Assembly: GCF_001306455.1 (NCBI RefSeq)
Contig: NZ_LGTQ01000006.1
Span: 868,001-932,000 of the forward strand
Source: Jiulongibacter sediminis
Lineage (GTDB): Bacteria; Bacteroidota; Bacteroidia; Cytophagales; Spirosomataceae
Length of the DNA stretch: 64,000 bases
Direction of reading: 5' to 3'
Part shown: one piece after another, positions 37,586-45,705 of the stretch
Layout of the letters: each line of letters begins with the position of its first letter
How positions within the stretch are numbered: the first letter of the stretch is position 1
Made by a program: the position numbers and the translations under genes
Notes under the pieces: model-generated
Databases searched by the model: none
What the model was told of the DNA's origin: nothing
The model's input: only the letters and a program-made list of their open reading frames with translations

Positions 37586-38602
37586 ATGAAGTCAAGTATC
37601 AAAATTTCTGCATTGCTGTTCAGTGCCTTTTTACTGATGCAATGCAAAAACACAACGAATGAAAGCTCAGAAATAACTCAATCGAAACAAGAGGTTATTA
37701 CCGTAAAAGCTCCGGCTTTTGATGCTGCTGGAGCTTACTCAAAGGTTAAAACGCAAGTTGATTTTGGGCCGCGAGTACCAAATACTTCAGCTCATACAGC
37801 CTGTGGCGACTGGATTGTAAATCAATTGAAAGAAAGTGGTCTTGAGGTTACAGAACAAAATTTTGAGGGTGTTTCTGTAAAGTTTAAGAGTGTGCCGGGG
37901 CGAAATATTATTGGTTCCTATAATCCTTCGGCTTCCAAAAGGATAGTGCTGGCGGCCCACTGGGATACCCGTGAAATCGCGGATCAGGATGATGAAAGAA
38001 TGAATGAACCGATCCCGGGTGCGAACGACGGCGGTAGTGGTGTGGCTGTTTTACTTCAAATGGCTGAGGAGATTAGTAAATCTGAAACTAAGCCTAATAT
38101 TGGTATAGATTTCATATTCTTCGATCTTGAAGATGGTGGTGATCCTGCAAACGGACCCAGTTCATCCAGAAATGATTACGGGGGCTATTTGATGGGTTCA
38201 GAACACTGGGCTAAAAATCCTCATAAAGAAGGCTATTCGGCCTTTTACGGTATTTTGGTGGATATGGTTGGGGCTAAAGGAGCCACTTTTATGAAAGATA
38301 AAGCTTCTATGCAGGTGGCTCCTTCAGTTGTGAATAAAATCTGGAATATTGCTTCAGCAAAAGGCTACAGCGGTTATTTCATCTCTCAAAATGGAGGAGA
38401 TATTCTTGATGATCACATTCCGGTCATAATTCACCGAAAAATTCCGATGATAGATATTATAGACCAGAAAATGGGAGATCAGACATTCTTTGACCATTGG
38501 CATACCCACGATGATAATATGGAGGCCATTGATGAGAATACTTTGAAAGCTGTTGGTGAGACTATGTTGCAAACGGTTTATCAGGAAAACGGGGTGATCT
38601 GA
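37586..38602 (+). CDS. M28-family lipoprotein, probable glutaminyl-peptide cyclotransferase
   Basis: 338 residues from the ATG at 37586, giving a lipoprotein signal with lipobox LMQC; a longer reading from 37475 would run into the divergent amidase gene. The M28 fold shows VDFGPRVPNTSAHTACGDWI, AAHWDTRE, PGANDGGSGVAVLLQMAEE, FFDLEDGGDP and FFDHWHTHDDNMEAID, which supply the Asp, Glu and His metal ligands. The combination of VDFGPR…, an acidic residue after DLED and HWHTxxDN is that of glutaminyl cyclases, not aminopeptidases. Such an enzyme would convert N-terminal Gln of secreted proteins to pyroglutamate, which suits the many AQ/GQ/SQ signal cleavage sites in this window. Confidence 0.8.
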   Translation: MKSSIKISALLFSAFLLMQCKNTTNESSEITQSKQEVITVKAPAFDAAGAYSKVKTQVDFGPRVPNTSAHTACGDWIVNQLKESGLEVTEQNFEGVSVKFKSVPGRNIIGSYNPSASKRIVLAAHWDTREIADQDDERMNEPIPGANDGGSGVAVLLQMAEEISKSETKPNIGIDFIFFDLEDGGDPANGPSSSRNDYGGYLMGSEHWAKNPHKEGYSAFYGILVDMVGAKGATFMKDKASMQVAPSVVNKIWNIASAKGYSGYFISQNGGDILDDHIPVIIHRKIPMIDIIDQKMGDQTFFDHWHTHDDNMEAIDENTLKAVGETMLQTVYQENGVI

Positions 38603-38620
38603 GAAATCTCAAAGGCTTCT

Positions 38621-38662
38621 AAAAGGAAAGGCCCGTGCATCGCACGGGCCTTTCCTTTTAAT
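38621..38662. terminator. Strong bidirectional terminator
   Basis: An 18-bp perfect stem (38621-38638 with 38642-38659) with a 3-nt loop, A-rich and T-rich at its two ends, between convergent genes. Confidence 0.92.
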
Positions 38663-38682
38663 CTTCAACTTTATTCTTTGTC

Positions 38683-39633
38683 TTATTTAACGGCAAAGGT
38701 CGTTTGACCAATGCGGTAACCTTCGGAGAATAATTCTATGGTGTAGCTACCTGATTCGTAATCTGCACCTCTGTCATAAATGAAGTCAACGGTCTGGCCA
38801 TTATTGGTAAACATGATAGTTTGCTTAGCAGTGTAAACGGTTTCTTTACCACCGAAGCTGAACGTTCCAGAACCTGTAGCCATATCTGAGATTACAGAAC
38901 CGGTAGGGTCAAGCATTCTCATATAAACAGTTTTGTTCTCTTTTTTGGTCAGTGGGTTTTCAGCCAGTTTGAAGGCAACTTTAATTTTTTCTACTCTTCT
39001 GGCTTTAAATTCTTCACCGTCTCTCTCTTTGCCTCTTGAATTAATTGCTGACACAGCGTAATTCATGGGTCTTAGAGCAGCGGCTAATGATACTTTCTCA
39101 CTTAGCTCAGCATTTTTAGTGTTGATTGCAAAAACACTGTCTTTCAGCGTTGCAGTGGTATTTTCAAGATCTGCTTTTACCTCTTCCAGTTGAGTTTTTT
39201 CAGTCAGGAGAACTTCATTTTCGCTGGTAAGAATCATATTGGCCTCTTTTAGCTTCCGTATCTCACTATCTTTTTCAGTCAGGGCCAGTTCATAGTTAGC
39301 TATCTTATCCTGATATTCTTTCAGGCTTACATTTTTAGAGTAGATTAGATTTCTCTTGTCTTTCTCTAGCTGAGCCTTTAATGCTTCAAGTTCATCAACC
39401 TGACCGCCTAAAGCTGTTACCTCAGCGATTCTTGCATCAAGCTGAGTGCTAATAGAGTCAAGTTTGGTGTTCGTTAGCATTAAATCTCTGTTGACTTCGC
39501 TAACTTCTACTACTTTTTCGGCTACTTTCTGACGCTCCTTGAAATATAAATATCCTAAGACGGCGGCAATAGCCACAGCTAGTATAAGGCCGGCCTTTAA
39601 TACTGAGCTGTTGTTTGATTCTGATTGTTCCAT
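38683..39633 (-). CDS. Membrane-anchored coiled-coil protein of unknown function
   Basis: 316 residues. The short N-terminus is followed by one membrane helix (LKAGLILAVAIAAVLGYLYF, about 12-31) and a long heptad-rich coiled coil (about 35-175). The C-terminal globular domain (about 195-316) is rich in beta strands: KIKVAFKLAENPLTKKENKTVYMRM, then GSYTIELFSEGYRIGQTTFAVK. The topology suggests an inner-membrane protein with its coil and domain in the periplasm. Proteins of this layout are common in Cytophagales but have no assigned role. It is monocistronic, with a perfect -7 element and an inverted repeat upstream and a strong terminator. Confidence 0.82.
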   Translation of the reverse strand: MEQSESNNSSVLKAGLILAVAIAAVLGYLYFKERQKVAEKVVEVSEVNRDLMLTNTKLDSISTQLDARIAEVTALGGQVDELEALKAQLEKDKRNLIYSKNVSLKEYQDKIANYELALTEKDSEIRKLKEANMILTSENEVLLTEKTQLEEVKADLENTTATLKDSVFAINTKNAELSEKVSLAAALRPMNYAVSAINSRGKERDGEEFKARRVEKIKVAFKLAENPLTKKENKTVYMRMLDPTGSVISDMATGSGTFSFGGKETVYTAKQTIMFTNNGQTVDFIYDRGADYESGSYTIELFSEGYRIGQTTFAVK

Positions 39634-39673
39634 TTTAAATTCTTGTTATTTTCTGTTTAGGAGAAAAGAAGTG

Positions 39674-39681
39674 CAAAGGTA
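39674..39681 (-). promoter_or_regulatory. Promoter of the coiled-coil gene, -7 element
   Basis: TACCTTTG on the minus strand, a perfect TAnnTTTG, 41 bp upstream of the start codon. Confidence 0.6.
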
Positions 39682-39697
39682 CGATTTTATTTTTTAA

Positions 39698-39722
39698 TCG
39701 ATGTAAAATTGTATTTTATCGA
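39698..39722. repeat. Imperfect inverted repeat upstream of the coiled-coil gene
   Basis: TCGATGTAAAAT and ATTTTATCGA pair with a 2-nt bulge around a 3-nt centre. It sits just upstream of the -7 element, roughly at -33 to -60, where an activator or repressor would bind. Confidence 0.4.
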
Positions 39723-39871
39723 CTAAAAGTCAGACAATTTCGATGTAATTCAATCCAGATTCTTTGACTCTTTTCGTGCAAATGCAATTGATTAACTATA
39801 GTTTAGAGTCTTTATTATTGGCGAAATACTTTTTTTAAGCAAATTTTAAGAAATTTATCCAAAGTCTATCG

Positions 39872-40891
39872 ATGGCACTGATTTCCAAGAAAAAAATACC
39901 ATTTAAAATAAATGAAGAACTAAGGAAATATCTCATCAAATATGGCAGGGAAGAGGATCTGCCCCTCAAATACTCTGATTTGTTACGTTTTGACAATAGT
40001 ATGCCACTATTGGATAAAAATAATAATGACACACTTTGGGAAACTGTTACCTATCCGCAATCAGACCTGGCAGAGATTTATCACAACCTTAAAGAAATCT
40101 ATGCCGATTTAAAAACAGATGGAGACGCATCAGTGATCAAACACCTGGTAGTAGATCGGGTAGACACTTGTACTTACGCCAATACTTCTCCGTTCAGAAT
40201 CAGAATTATCAATATGGTAAACGATAATTATGATTATTTCTACATCAAAAATGCGGATGCTTCACGAGTTTACGGACTTGAGTTAGAGCACTTGCTTTCG
40301 CCAAACGTGATTAGTTACAAAACGCATAAGGATACTTTGGTTGAGGAGCACATCGCCGGAATTCCCGGAGACCTTTTCATGGCAGAGCATTTAAGTGACC
40401 CAAAGTTAAACCCAATCAGACTGGCCAAAGAATTTGTGAAGTTTAACGAAAGATGCTTTGCGAGGCTATTGGGTGACATGCACTCTTCAAATTTTGTGGT
40501 CATAATTACACCTGATTTTGAGGACTTTCATTATCGCATCAGAGCCATTGACTTTGATCAGCAGAGTTATGAAGGCAGTAAATCGGTTTATATGCCTCAG
40601 TATTTCAAGCAGAATAATGCCATTATTGAAATGGGGATGAAATATATGACCTCAGAGTCAGTACGACAGTATCAGAAAGAAGAACGGGCTTTAATAGGCA
40701 ATCGGATACAATCTGAAAAAGTGAGGTTGCATGACCTTATGGAGGTCATGAAAGAAGACAAAATTTATCTGGATGAGAATCTGGATGAAATTAAAAAAGA
40801 ACTTAATCATCATCACAAAACCAGGGCCTTTTCAAAATGCAAGAATATGGGTGAAGTACTTGAGTTAAATCTTAATCGCCTTACCCAGTAA
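39872..40891 (+). CDS. Uncharacterised protein with a divergent protein-kinase-like fold
   Basis: 339 residues, cytoplasmic, with no family I can name. Several segments match the kinase/aminoglycoside-phosphotransferase plan in order. DYFYIKNADASRVYGLELEHL (121-141) has a candidate ATP-binding Lys126 and helix Glu137 or Glu139; TLVEEHIAGIPGDLF (155-169) is hinge-like. LLGDMHSSNFVV (199-210) resembles the catalytic loop HGDxHxxN, and IRAIDFDQ (223-230) the metal-binding IDF/DFG motif. A basic, helical tail follows. If active it would phosphorylate a small molecule or protein; the fold assignment is my inference from motif order. It abuts the stop of the convergent DUF423 gene with no spacer. 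Confidence 0.7.
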   Translation: MALISKKKIPFKINEELRKYLIKYGREEDLPLKYSDLLRFDNSMPLLDKNNNDTLWETVTYPQSDLAEIYHNLKEIYADLKTDGDASVIKHLVVDRVDTCTYANTSPFRIRIINMVNDNYDYFYIKNADASRVYGLELEHLLSPNVISYKTHKDTLVEEHIAGIPGDLFMAEHLSDPKLNPIRLAKEFVKFNERCFARLLGDMHSSNFVVIITPDFEDFHYRIRAIDFDQQSYEGSKSVYMPQYFKQNNAIIEMGMKYMTSESVRQYQKEERALIGNRIQSEKVRLHDLMEVMKEDKIYLDENLDEIKKELNHHHKTRAFSKCKNMGEVLELNLNRLTQ

Positions 40892-41269
40892 TCAGGATTT
40901 GAATGTTGCCAAAAACAGGAACAGCCAACCTGCAATAAAAGCTGTACCTCCCACTGGTGCTACAGCACCAAAAGTGGTGATACCCGTAAAGCAGATTAAA
41001 TATAGCGATCCTGAAAAAAAGATTACCCCTATGATAAATGCGATACCGGAGTATTTAATCCACTTATTTTTCAATACTTCAAAAAGCATGGCAACAAGGA
41101 TTAAGGCTAATGAATGATAAAACTGATAACTCACAGCCTTTTCATAGGTGTCCAGGTGTCCTGTCGCAATAAGATGCGGCTCTAAAGCGTGAGCTCCGAA
41201 AGCCCCGAGAGCTACGGCCAAAAGACCGAAAATTGCTCCTGTTTTTAAGAAATTCTTGTTTATCATCAT
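40892..41269 (-). CDS. DUF423 family membrane protein
   Basis: 125 residues with four membrane helices. Family features: FLKTGAIFGLLAVALGAFGAHAL near the N-terminus, YEKAVSYQFYHSLALILV in the middle, and a C-terminal GVIFFSGSLYLICFTGIT…APVGGTAFIAGWLFLF. The function of DUF423 (YwdK/YgdD-like) proteins is unknown. It is the last gene of a three-gene leftward operon in which each gene overlaps the next by 4 bp (mazG-like, yggS, DUF423). Confidence 0.93.
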   Translation of the reverse strand: MMINKNFLKTGAIFGLLAVALGAFGAHALEPHLIATGHLDTYEKAVSYQFYHSLALILVAMLFEVLKNKWIKYSGIAFIIGVIFFSGSLYLICFTGITTFGAVAPVGGTAFIAGWLFLFLATFKS

Positions 41270-41925
41270 TGTCTTGCTCCAAAAATTGCACTTCCTACTC
41301 TGATCATCGTACTGCCACAGTTGATTGCAAGCGGCCAGTCGCCACTCATGCCCATTGAAATTTCAGTGGCTGGTAGTTCCGGGTGTTTTTCATTGAGTTT
41401 GTCAAAAATTCTTTTCAGGTTTCTGAATTCCTTCTCAACCTGGGCAGTATTTTCTGTGAAAGTACTCATACCCATGAGCCCGCAGATTCGAACATTTTCC
41501 AAATCTCTTAATGCGGGATTAGCCAAAAGATCCCAAAGTTCCTGCTCTTCCATACCTGTTTTTGAGTCTTCTTCGGCGATGAAAATTTGTAACAGGCAAT
41601 CAATAGTACGCTCATTTTTCCGTGCCTGTTTATTAATCTCTTTGAGGAGTTTGAATGAATCTACAGAATGAATCATGTGAACAAATGGAGCAATGTATTT
41701 GACCTTATTGCTCTGTAAATGCCCGATCATGTGCCACTCAATGTCTTTTGGTAACTCCTCCTGTTTGGCACAAAGCTCCTGAACATAATTTTCACCCAGT
41801 CTTTTAAAACCGGCCTTGTATGCCTCCAGCAATTTTTCATTTGGCTGCTTTTTTGAGACTGCAATCAACTTGGCTTTGCCCTCAATTTTCTCCTCAATCT
41901 CCGCAATGCTTTTGGCTATGCTCAT
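41266..41925 (-). CDS. yggS: YggS-family pyridoxal phosphate homeostasis protein
   Basis: 219 residues, an alanine-racemase-like TIM barrel that binds PLP but has no known catalysis; it keeps the free PLP pool and related amino-acid metabolism in balance. PLP lysine: KLIAVSKKQPNEKLLEAYKAG (about 19-38), followed by RLGENYVQELCAKQEELP, WHMIGHLQSNKVKYIAPF, LMGMSTF and MSGDWPLAINCGSTMIRVGSAIFG, which binds the phosphate. It overlaps both flanking genes by 4 bp. Confidence 0.95.
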   Translation of the reverse strand: MSIAKSIAEIEEKIEGKAKLIAVSKKQPNEKLLEAYKAGFKRLGENYVQELCAKQEELPKDIEWHMIGHLQSNKVKYIAPFVHMIHSVDSFKLLKEINKQARKNERTIDCLLQIFIAEEDSKTGMEEQELWDLLANPALRDLENVRICGLMGMSTFTENTAQVEKEFRNLKRIFDKLNEKHPELPATEISMGMSGDWPLAINCGSTMIRVGSAIFGARQ

Positions 41926-42389
41926 TTTTCAAGAATACCTTTAAGATTAGCAGGCGAGTAATTCACACTTTTCAAGGTTTTGTGATCCCCTTCTCTGAAA
42001 ACCAGATATTTGTCGCCATCTTTTTTGTAGAAGCAGGTGGTGCCTTTTGCCTCATAATGCTTAACTGTGGCCTGAGCTTCTTCTTCGTTTTTACAGGCTT
42101 TACTCATGTTAGAGCGTTGTACTTCATCAAAGAGTTCTTTGAATTTATCACCAAGCCCAAATTCCAGAATTGCACCGGATAAAACGTATTGAATATCGCA
42201 AAGAGCATCTGCAATCTCCACGATGTCTTTGTCATCGATTGCTTCCTGCAATTCTTTAAGCTCTTCTGATATCAATTCTACCCGCAAATCGCACCTTTGT
42301 TTTGAAGGTATTTCGGGCTTTTCAAGAATTGGATGATGGAAAGTTCTGTGAAAATCAGCTACTTGTGAAAGAGAATCTGGTGACTGCAT
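41922..42389 (-). CDS. MazG-like NTP pyrophosphohydrolase domain protein
   Basis: 155 residues, all-alpha NTP-PPase superfamily (MazG/HisE-like). The acidic metal-binding helices read RVELISEELKELQEAIDDKDIVEIADALCDIQYVLSGAI, with the usual EExxE and ExxD spacing. The rest, including SKACKNEEEAQATVKHYEAKG, resembles the phage-type 'pyrophosphohydrolase including oxidised dNTPs' branch. It probably removes non-canonical nucleotides. It is the first gene of the operon with yggS and DUF423, with a perfect -7 element 22 bp upstream. Confidence 0.88.
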   Translation of the reverse strand: MQSPDSLSQVADFHRTFHHPILEKPEIPSKQRCDLRVELISEELKELQEAIDDKDIVEIADALCDIQYVLSGAILEFGLGDKFKELFDEVQRSNMSKACKNEEEAQATVKHYEAKGTTCFYKKDGDKYLVFREGDHKTLKSVNYSPANLKGILEK

Positions 42390-42411
42390 TTTTTATGGTT
42401 TTTATAGTCGG

Positions 42412-42419
42412 CAAAATTA
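42412..42419 (-). promoter_or_regulatory. Promoter of the mazG-like/yggS/DUF423 operon, -7 element
   Basis: TAATTTTG on the minus strand, a perfect TAnnTTTG. Confidence 0.6.
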
Positions 42420-42452
42420 GCCTGCCGTAAAATAAATTATCATTTTGGATGG

Positions 42453-42484
42453 TTTGCAAAGTTCTCATAATTCGAGTAATATTG
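42453..42484 (+). promoter_or_regulatory. Promoter of the collagen-repeat lipoprotein gene
   Basis: TTTG (42453-42456), a 20-nt spacer and TAATATTG (42477-42484, one mismatch to TAnnTTTG). The predicted transcript start is about 33 nt before the ATG at 42524. Confidence 0.55.
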
Positions 42485-42523
42485 CTAAGAACTTACAAGT
42501 CAAATATTCTTAAATTGAAAATT

Positions 42524-43165
42524 ATGAAGAAATTAGTTAGGTTGTTTAGCGTGCTGGCCCTAGCATCCACGGTAGCTTTTACATCATGTACAGGAGATAC
42601 TGGTCCTCAGGGTGATCCAGGTCCTCAAGGTCCTGCTGGTCCTACTGGCCCTGCCGGTCCTACTGGTCCAACTGGTCCAACTGGTCCTGCCGGTGAGAAA
42701 GGCGATACCGGAAACTCAAACGTAAATAGCTTTACTCACACTGTAGCTGTAGCTGACTGGGTTACCACCGAAGTTCCTGGAATTGGAACAGGTTCTACAA
42801 GTCAATGGGGTGCTGCTCAGGTTAGTAACGATATGGTGACCTCTGACATGGCTGTTTTGGCCTACTTGGTGAGTGGAGATTTCAAGTACAGCCTTCCGAT
42901 CTCATTATCTAAAGAAATCGACTCATCTGTTGAATCTTTGCAGTTTTCTTATGGAACAGGTGTTGTCAATTTATATTACAAGAGTCAGACTCAATTATTT
43001 GGCGGAAGTAAATCTTATGCTCCAGGTTCTGACTTAAGTTTCAAATTCGTAGTGATTGAAGAAACTCAGGCGGCTGCTTTGAAATCTTCTGGTGTTGATC
43101 TTTCAGACTATGAGCAAGTTGTAAATTACCTGAACAGAACTGTTACAGTGCCAACGCAATTGTAA
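42524..43165 (+). CDS. Lipoprotein with collagen-like Gly-X-Y repeats
   Basis: 213 residues from the ATG at 42524, the only start giving a lipoprotein signal (lipobox TSC, Cys22). Residues 24-65 are 14 uninterrupted Gly-X-Y triplets, mostly GPT, GPA and GPQ, opening and closing with GDT or GEK-type triplets. A globular domain of about 150 residues follows, with no recognised family (starts [16 protein letters not shown]). Such short collagen stalks form trimers and project the C-terminal domain from the membrane. The role, possibly adhesion or surface structure, is unknown. The repeat codons are near-identical 9-bp units, so repeat number may vary by slippage. It ends at a good terminator. 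Confidence 0.85.
   Translation: MKKLVRLFSVLALASTVAFTSCTGDTGPQGDPGPQGPAGPTGPAGPTGPTGPTGPAGEKGDTGNSNVNSFTHTVAVADWVTTEVPGIGTGSTSQWGAAQVSNDMVTSDMAVLAYLVSGDFKYSLPISLSKEIDSSVESLQFSYGTGVVNLYYKSQTQLFGGSKSYAPGSDLSFKFVVIEETQAAALKSSGVDLSDYEQVVNYLNRTVTVPTQL
42593..42718 (+). repeat. Collagen-type triplet-codon repeat tract
   Basis: Fourteen 9-bp units encoding Gly-X-Y. Many are GGTCCTACT, GGTCCAACT or GGTCCTGCT/C, close enough in sequence to recombine or slip. Confidence 0.9.
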
Positions 43166-43188
43166 TTTCTTCTGAAAATAATATAAAT

Positions 43189-43218
43189 AGCCTCTCCGTT
43201 TAAGGAGGGGCTTTTTTT
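43189..43218 (+). terminator. Terminator 7 bp ahead of the TPR gene
   Basis: A 9-bp stem with one G-T pair (43189-43197 with 43204-43212), then T7. It ends the lipoprotein transcript but also sits directly in front of the next start codon. Confidence 0.85.
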
Positions 43219-43224
43219 GTATAC

Positions 43225-44343
43225 ATGATTTCAAAAATATTTCTCTCAATTCTCTTTCTAGGAACATTTTTCTGTAGTGCAAAAGCACAATTTTTGAATG
43301 ATAGAGACAGCCATCAATTTGTCATTGATGGATTAGATGCTATTTATAATCAGGAGTTTGATAAAGCTTCAAAAACTCTTCAACCGGTTTATGAAAAGTA
43401 TTCAGGGCATCCGGTGAGTTATTTGTTAAAGGCAACAAACCTTTTTTGGAGGTACCAGCCTATAGAGGCCAATCCGGCAAAGGCTAAAGAATATCTAGGC
43501 TTATTAGAACAATGTAAAAGGGAGGCTCAAAAGCTGGTTAAAATTGAGAATTATAAGGCGGAGGCTACCTTTTATTTACTTTCTTCCCATGGTTTTATAG
43601 CCAGAGTACATCATCATAATCATGATTATATCAAAGCTGGTCTGGAAGCAAAAGTGGCTTATTCATTCTTAAAAGATGGTTTTGATTTGGTTGAACAAAA
43701 TCCTGATTTCTTATTTACTAACGGGATGTATTTGTTTTACAGAGAACAGTATCCTGAAACGCATCCTCAGATAAAGCCAATCATTTATTTCTTTAAAGGT
43801 GGTAGCAAAGCCAATGGGTTAATAGCCTTGAATCAGGCTGGTCAAAAAGCTCTTTTTTCTAAAGTAGAGGCAAAGAATTACCTTGGAGGGATTTACCTGA
43901 AATATGAAAACCGAAATGCTGAAGCCTTACGGATTTATCAATCTCTTGTTCAGAAGTACCCCAAAAACCCTGATTTTTATTTGAGATATGTCCAAAGTTT
44001 AGTGGCTAATAATGAGTTGGCGGGTGCTCAAAAAGCTGTAGAAAAACTACGGCTCTTCTCTGGGACTGATCAAAAATTGGGATATTTGCTTTTCAAAGGC
44101 CTTATTGCCGATAGAAGCGGAGACTTTAAAACGGCAGAAGGCTTTTACGAAAAGGTTTTGTTACTTAAGGCCAACGGAGGCCATACAGATGATTTTGTGA
44201 GTATGGCTAAACTGGGTTCAGGTCGAATTAAGTTGGCAAACGGGAATAAATCAGAGGCTGAAGAGCTTTTAGAAGATGCCTTGGCTATGGCAGAGTATAA
44301 CTGGGTAAGAAGTGAAGCAAAAAAACTACTAGACGAATTATAA
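43225..44343 (+). CDS. Secreted TPR-repeat protein of unknown function
   Basis: 372 residues with a signal peptide ending …FFCSAKAQ (about 22). The rest is helical, with tetratricopeptide-like pairs near 28-65, 215-250 (GGIYLKYENRNAEALRIYQSLVQKYP) and 285-372 (LLFKGLIADRSGDFKTAEGFYEKVL…EELLEDALAMAEY). It is probably a periplasmic scaffold or partner-binding protein. It ends exactly where the dihydroorotase ATG begins (TAA then ATG), so the two genes are co-translated; no biochemical link to pyrimidine synthesis is known to me. No promoter is obvious between the preceding terminator and the start. Confidence 0.82.
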   Translation: MISKIFLSILFLGTFFCSAKAQFLNDRDSHQFVIDGLDAIYNQEFDKASKTLQPVYEKYSGHPVSYLLKATNLFWRYQPIEANPAKAKEYLGLLEQCKREAQKLVKIENYKAEATFYLLSSHGFIARVHHHNHDYIKAGLEAKVAYSFLKDGFDLVEQNPDFLFTNGMYLFYREQYPETHPQIKPIIYFFKGGSKANGLIALNQAGQKALFSKVEAKNYLGGIYLKYENRNAEALRIYQSLVQKYPKNPDFYLRYVQSLVANNELAGAQKAVEKLRLFSGTDQKLGYLLFKGLIADRSGDFKTAEGFYEKVLLLKANGGHTDDFVSMAKLGSGRIKLANGNKSEAEELLEDALAMAEYNWVRSEAKKLLDEL

Positions 44344-45687
44344 ATGAGTAAAGATTTACTGATCAAAGGTGGCCAGATTGTCAATGAGGGTAAAATTGAG
44401 GTATCGGATATTCTTATTAGAAATGGAAGAATTGATCGAATTGCCCCCTCAATAAATGTGGATTTTGAGGTTAAGGAAATTAACGCGGAAGGTAAGCATG
44501 TTCTGCCGGGAGTAATTGATGATCAGGTTCATTTCAGAGAGCCTGGTTTAACACACAAAGCAAATATTTACACAGAGGCCCGGGCGGGTGTGGCCGGAGG
44601 TACTACTACCTTTATGGAAATGCCGAACACAGTACCTAATGCACTTACTCAGGAGCTTCTGCAAGACAAGTATGATATAGCCGCTACTAGTGCATTAGCA
44701 AACTATTCGTTTTATATGGGAGCTTCTAATGACAATTATGAAGAAGCCATGAAGACTGACCTTTCAAAGATCTGTGGTCTGAAAATCTTTATGGGAAGCT
44801 CTACGGGGAATATGCTCGTTGATAATGAAACTGTTTTGTCAAAGCTTTTCTCAGCCTTCCCGGGTCTTATTGCCACGCATTGTGAGGATGAGGCAACAGT
44901 GAGGAATAATTTTGAGAAATATAAAGCCATATATGATGGGAAGGATGTTCCTTATGATATTCATGCCATTATTAGAAACGAAGAAGGCTGCCTTATTTCT
45001 TCAGATATGGCTGTTTCTCTGGCTAAGAAGTACAATGCCAGACTGCACATTTTGCATATTTCCTCTTCAGGAGAGATAAGCCTTTTTGATAACAAAATGC
45101 CTCTGGAGCAAAAAAGGATTACGGCTGAGGTTTGTGTTCATCACCTTTGGTTTGATGCTGAGGATTATAGGGAAAAGGGCAACTTGATCAAGTGTAATCC
45201 GGCCATTAAGCATGATCATCGTGAAAACCTGTTTCAAGCCTTGCTTGATGACCATTTTGACGTTATTGCTACCGATCATGCTCCGCACCAATGGGAAGAA
45301 AAGCAAAAGGCGTATTGGGAGGCTCCTTCGGGTCTTCCATTGATTCAACATAGCCTTTTAGCTATGCTTGATTTTTATAAGCAAGGCAAAATCAGTCTGG
45401 AACGAATAGTAGAGAAAATGGCTCATGCTCCGGCTATTTGTTTTGAAATAAAAGAAAGAGGGTATTTGAGAGAAGGTTATTGGGCTGATATCGCAATAGT
45501 GGATCTGAACAATTCTACTACGGTCGAAAAGGAGAACGTCTTATTTAAGTGCGGTTGGTCACCTTTTGAGGGGCATACCTTTGGAAGTCAGGTGACGGAT
45601 ACCATAGTTTCCGGGCATCATGTATACAGTAACGGCAGTTTTGATGAGTCTGTAAAAGGAAAGAGAATTCTTTTTGATAGGAAATAA
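44344..45687 (+). CDS. pyrC: Dihydroorotase (type I)
   Basis: 447 residues of the amidohydrolase superfamily, catalysing the third step of pyrimidine synthesis, ring closure of carbamoyl aspartate. Landmarks: LPGVIDDQVHFREPGLTHK (about 54-72), FMEMPNTVPN, KIFMGSSTGNMLVDNE, ATHCEDEATV, ARLHILHISSSGE and VIATDHAPHQWEEK. The first metal motif is QVHFR instead of the usual HVHFR: Gln61 replaces a metal-binding His, while His63 and the remaining ligands are present. I recall the same change in other Bacteroidota dihydroorotases, so the gene is probably functional. It directly follows the TPR gene and is closed by a strong terminator. Confidence 0.9.
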   Translation: MSKDLLIKGGQIVNEGKIEVSDILIRNGRIDRIAPSINVDFEVKEINAEGKHVLPGVIDDQVHFREPGLTHKANIYTEARAGVAGGTTTFMEMPNTVPNALTQELLQDKYDIAATSALANYSFYMGASNDNYEEAMKTDLSKICGLKIFMGSSTGNMLVDNETVLSKLFSAFPGLIATHCEDEATVRNNFEKYKAIYDGKDVPYDIHAIIRNEEGCLISSDMAVSLAKKYNARLHILHISSSGEISLFDNKMPLEQKRITAEVCVHHLWFDAEDYREKGNLIKCNPAIKHDHRENLFQALLDDHFDVIATDHAPHQWEEKQKAYWEAPSGLPLIQHSLLAMLDFYKQGKISLERIVEKMAHAPAICFEIKERGYLREGYWADIAIVDLNNSTTVEKENVLFKCGWSPFEGHTFGSQVTDTIVSGHHVYSNGSFDESVKGKRILFDRK

Positions 45688-45705
45688 CAATGGCCTCTGA
45701 AACAT

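Noticed and set aside
42593-42718. Regular short repeats resembling a CRISPR or VNTR array
   Set aside because: The units are in-frame 9-bp Gly-X-Y codons of a lipoprotein; there are no spacers and no cas genes.
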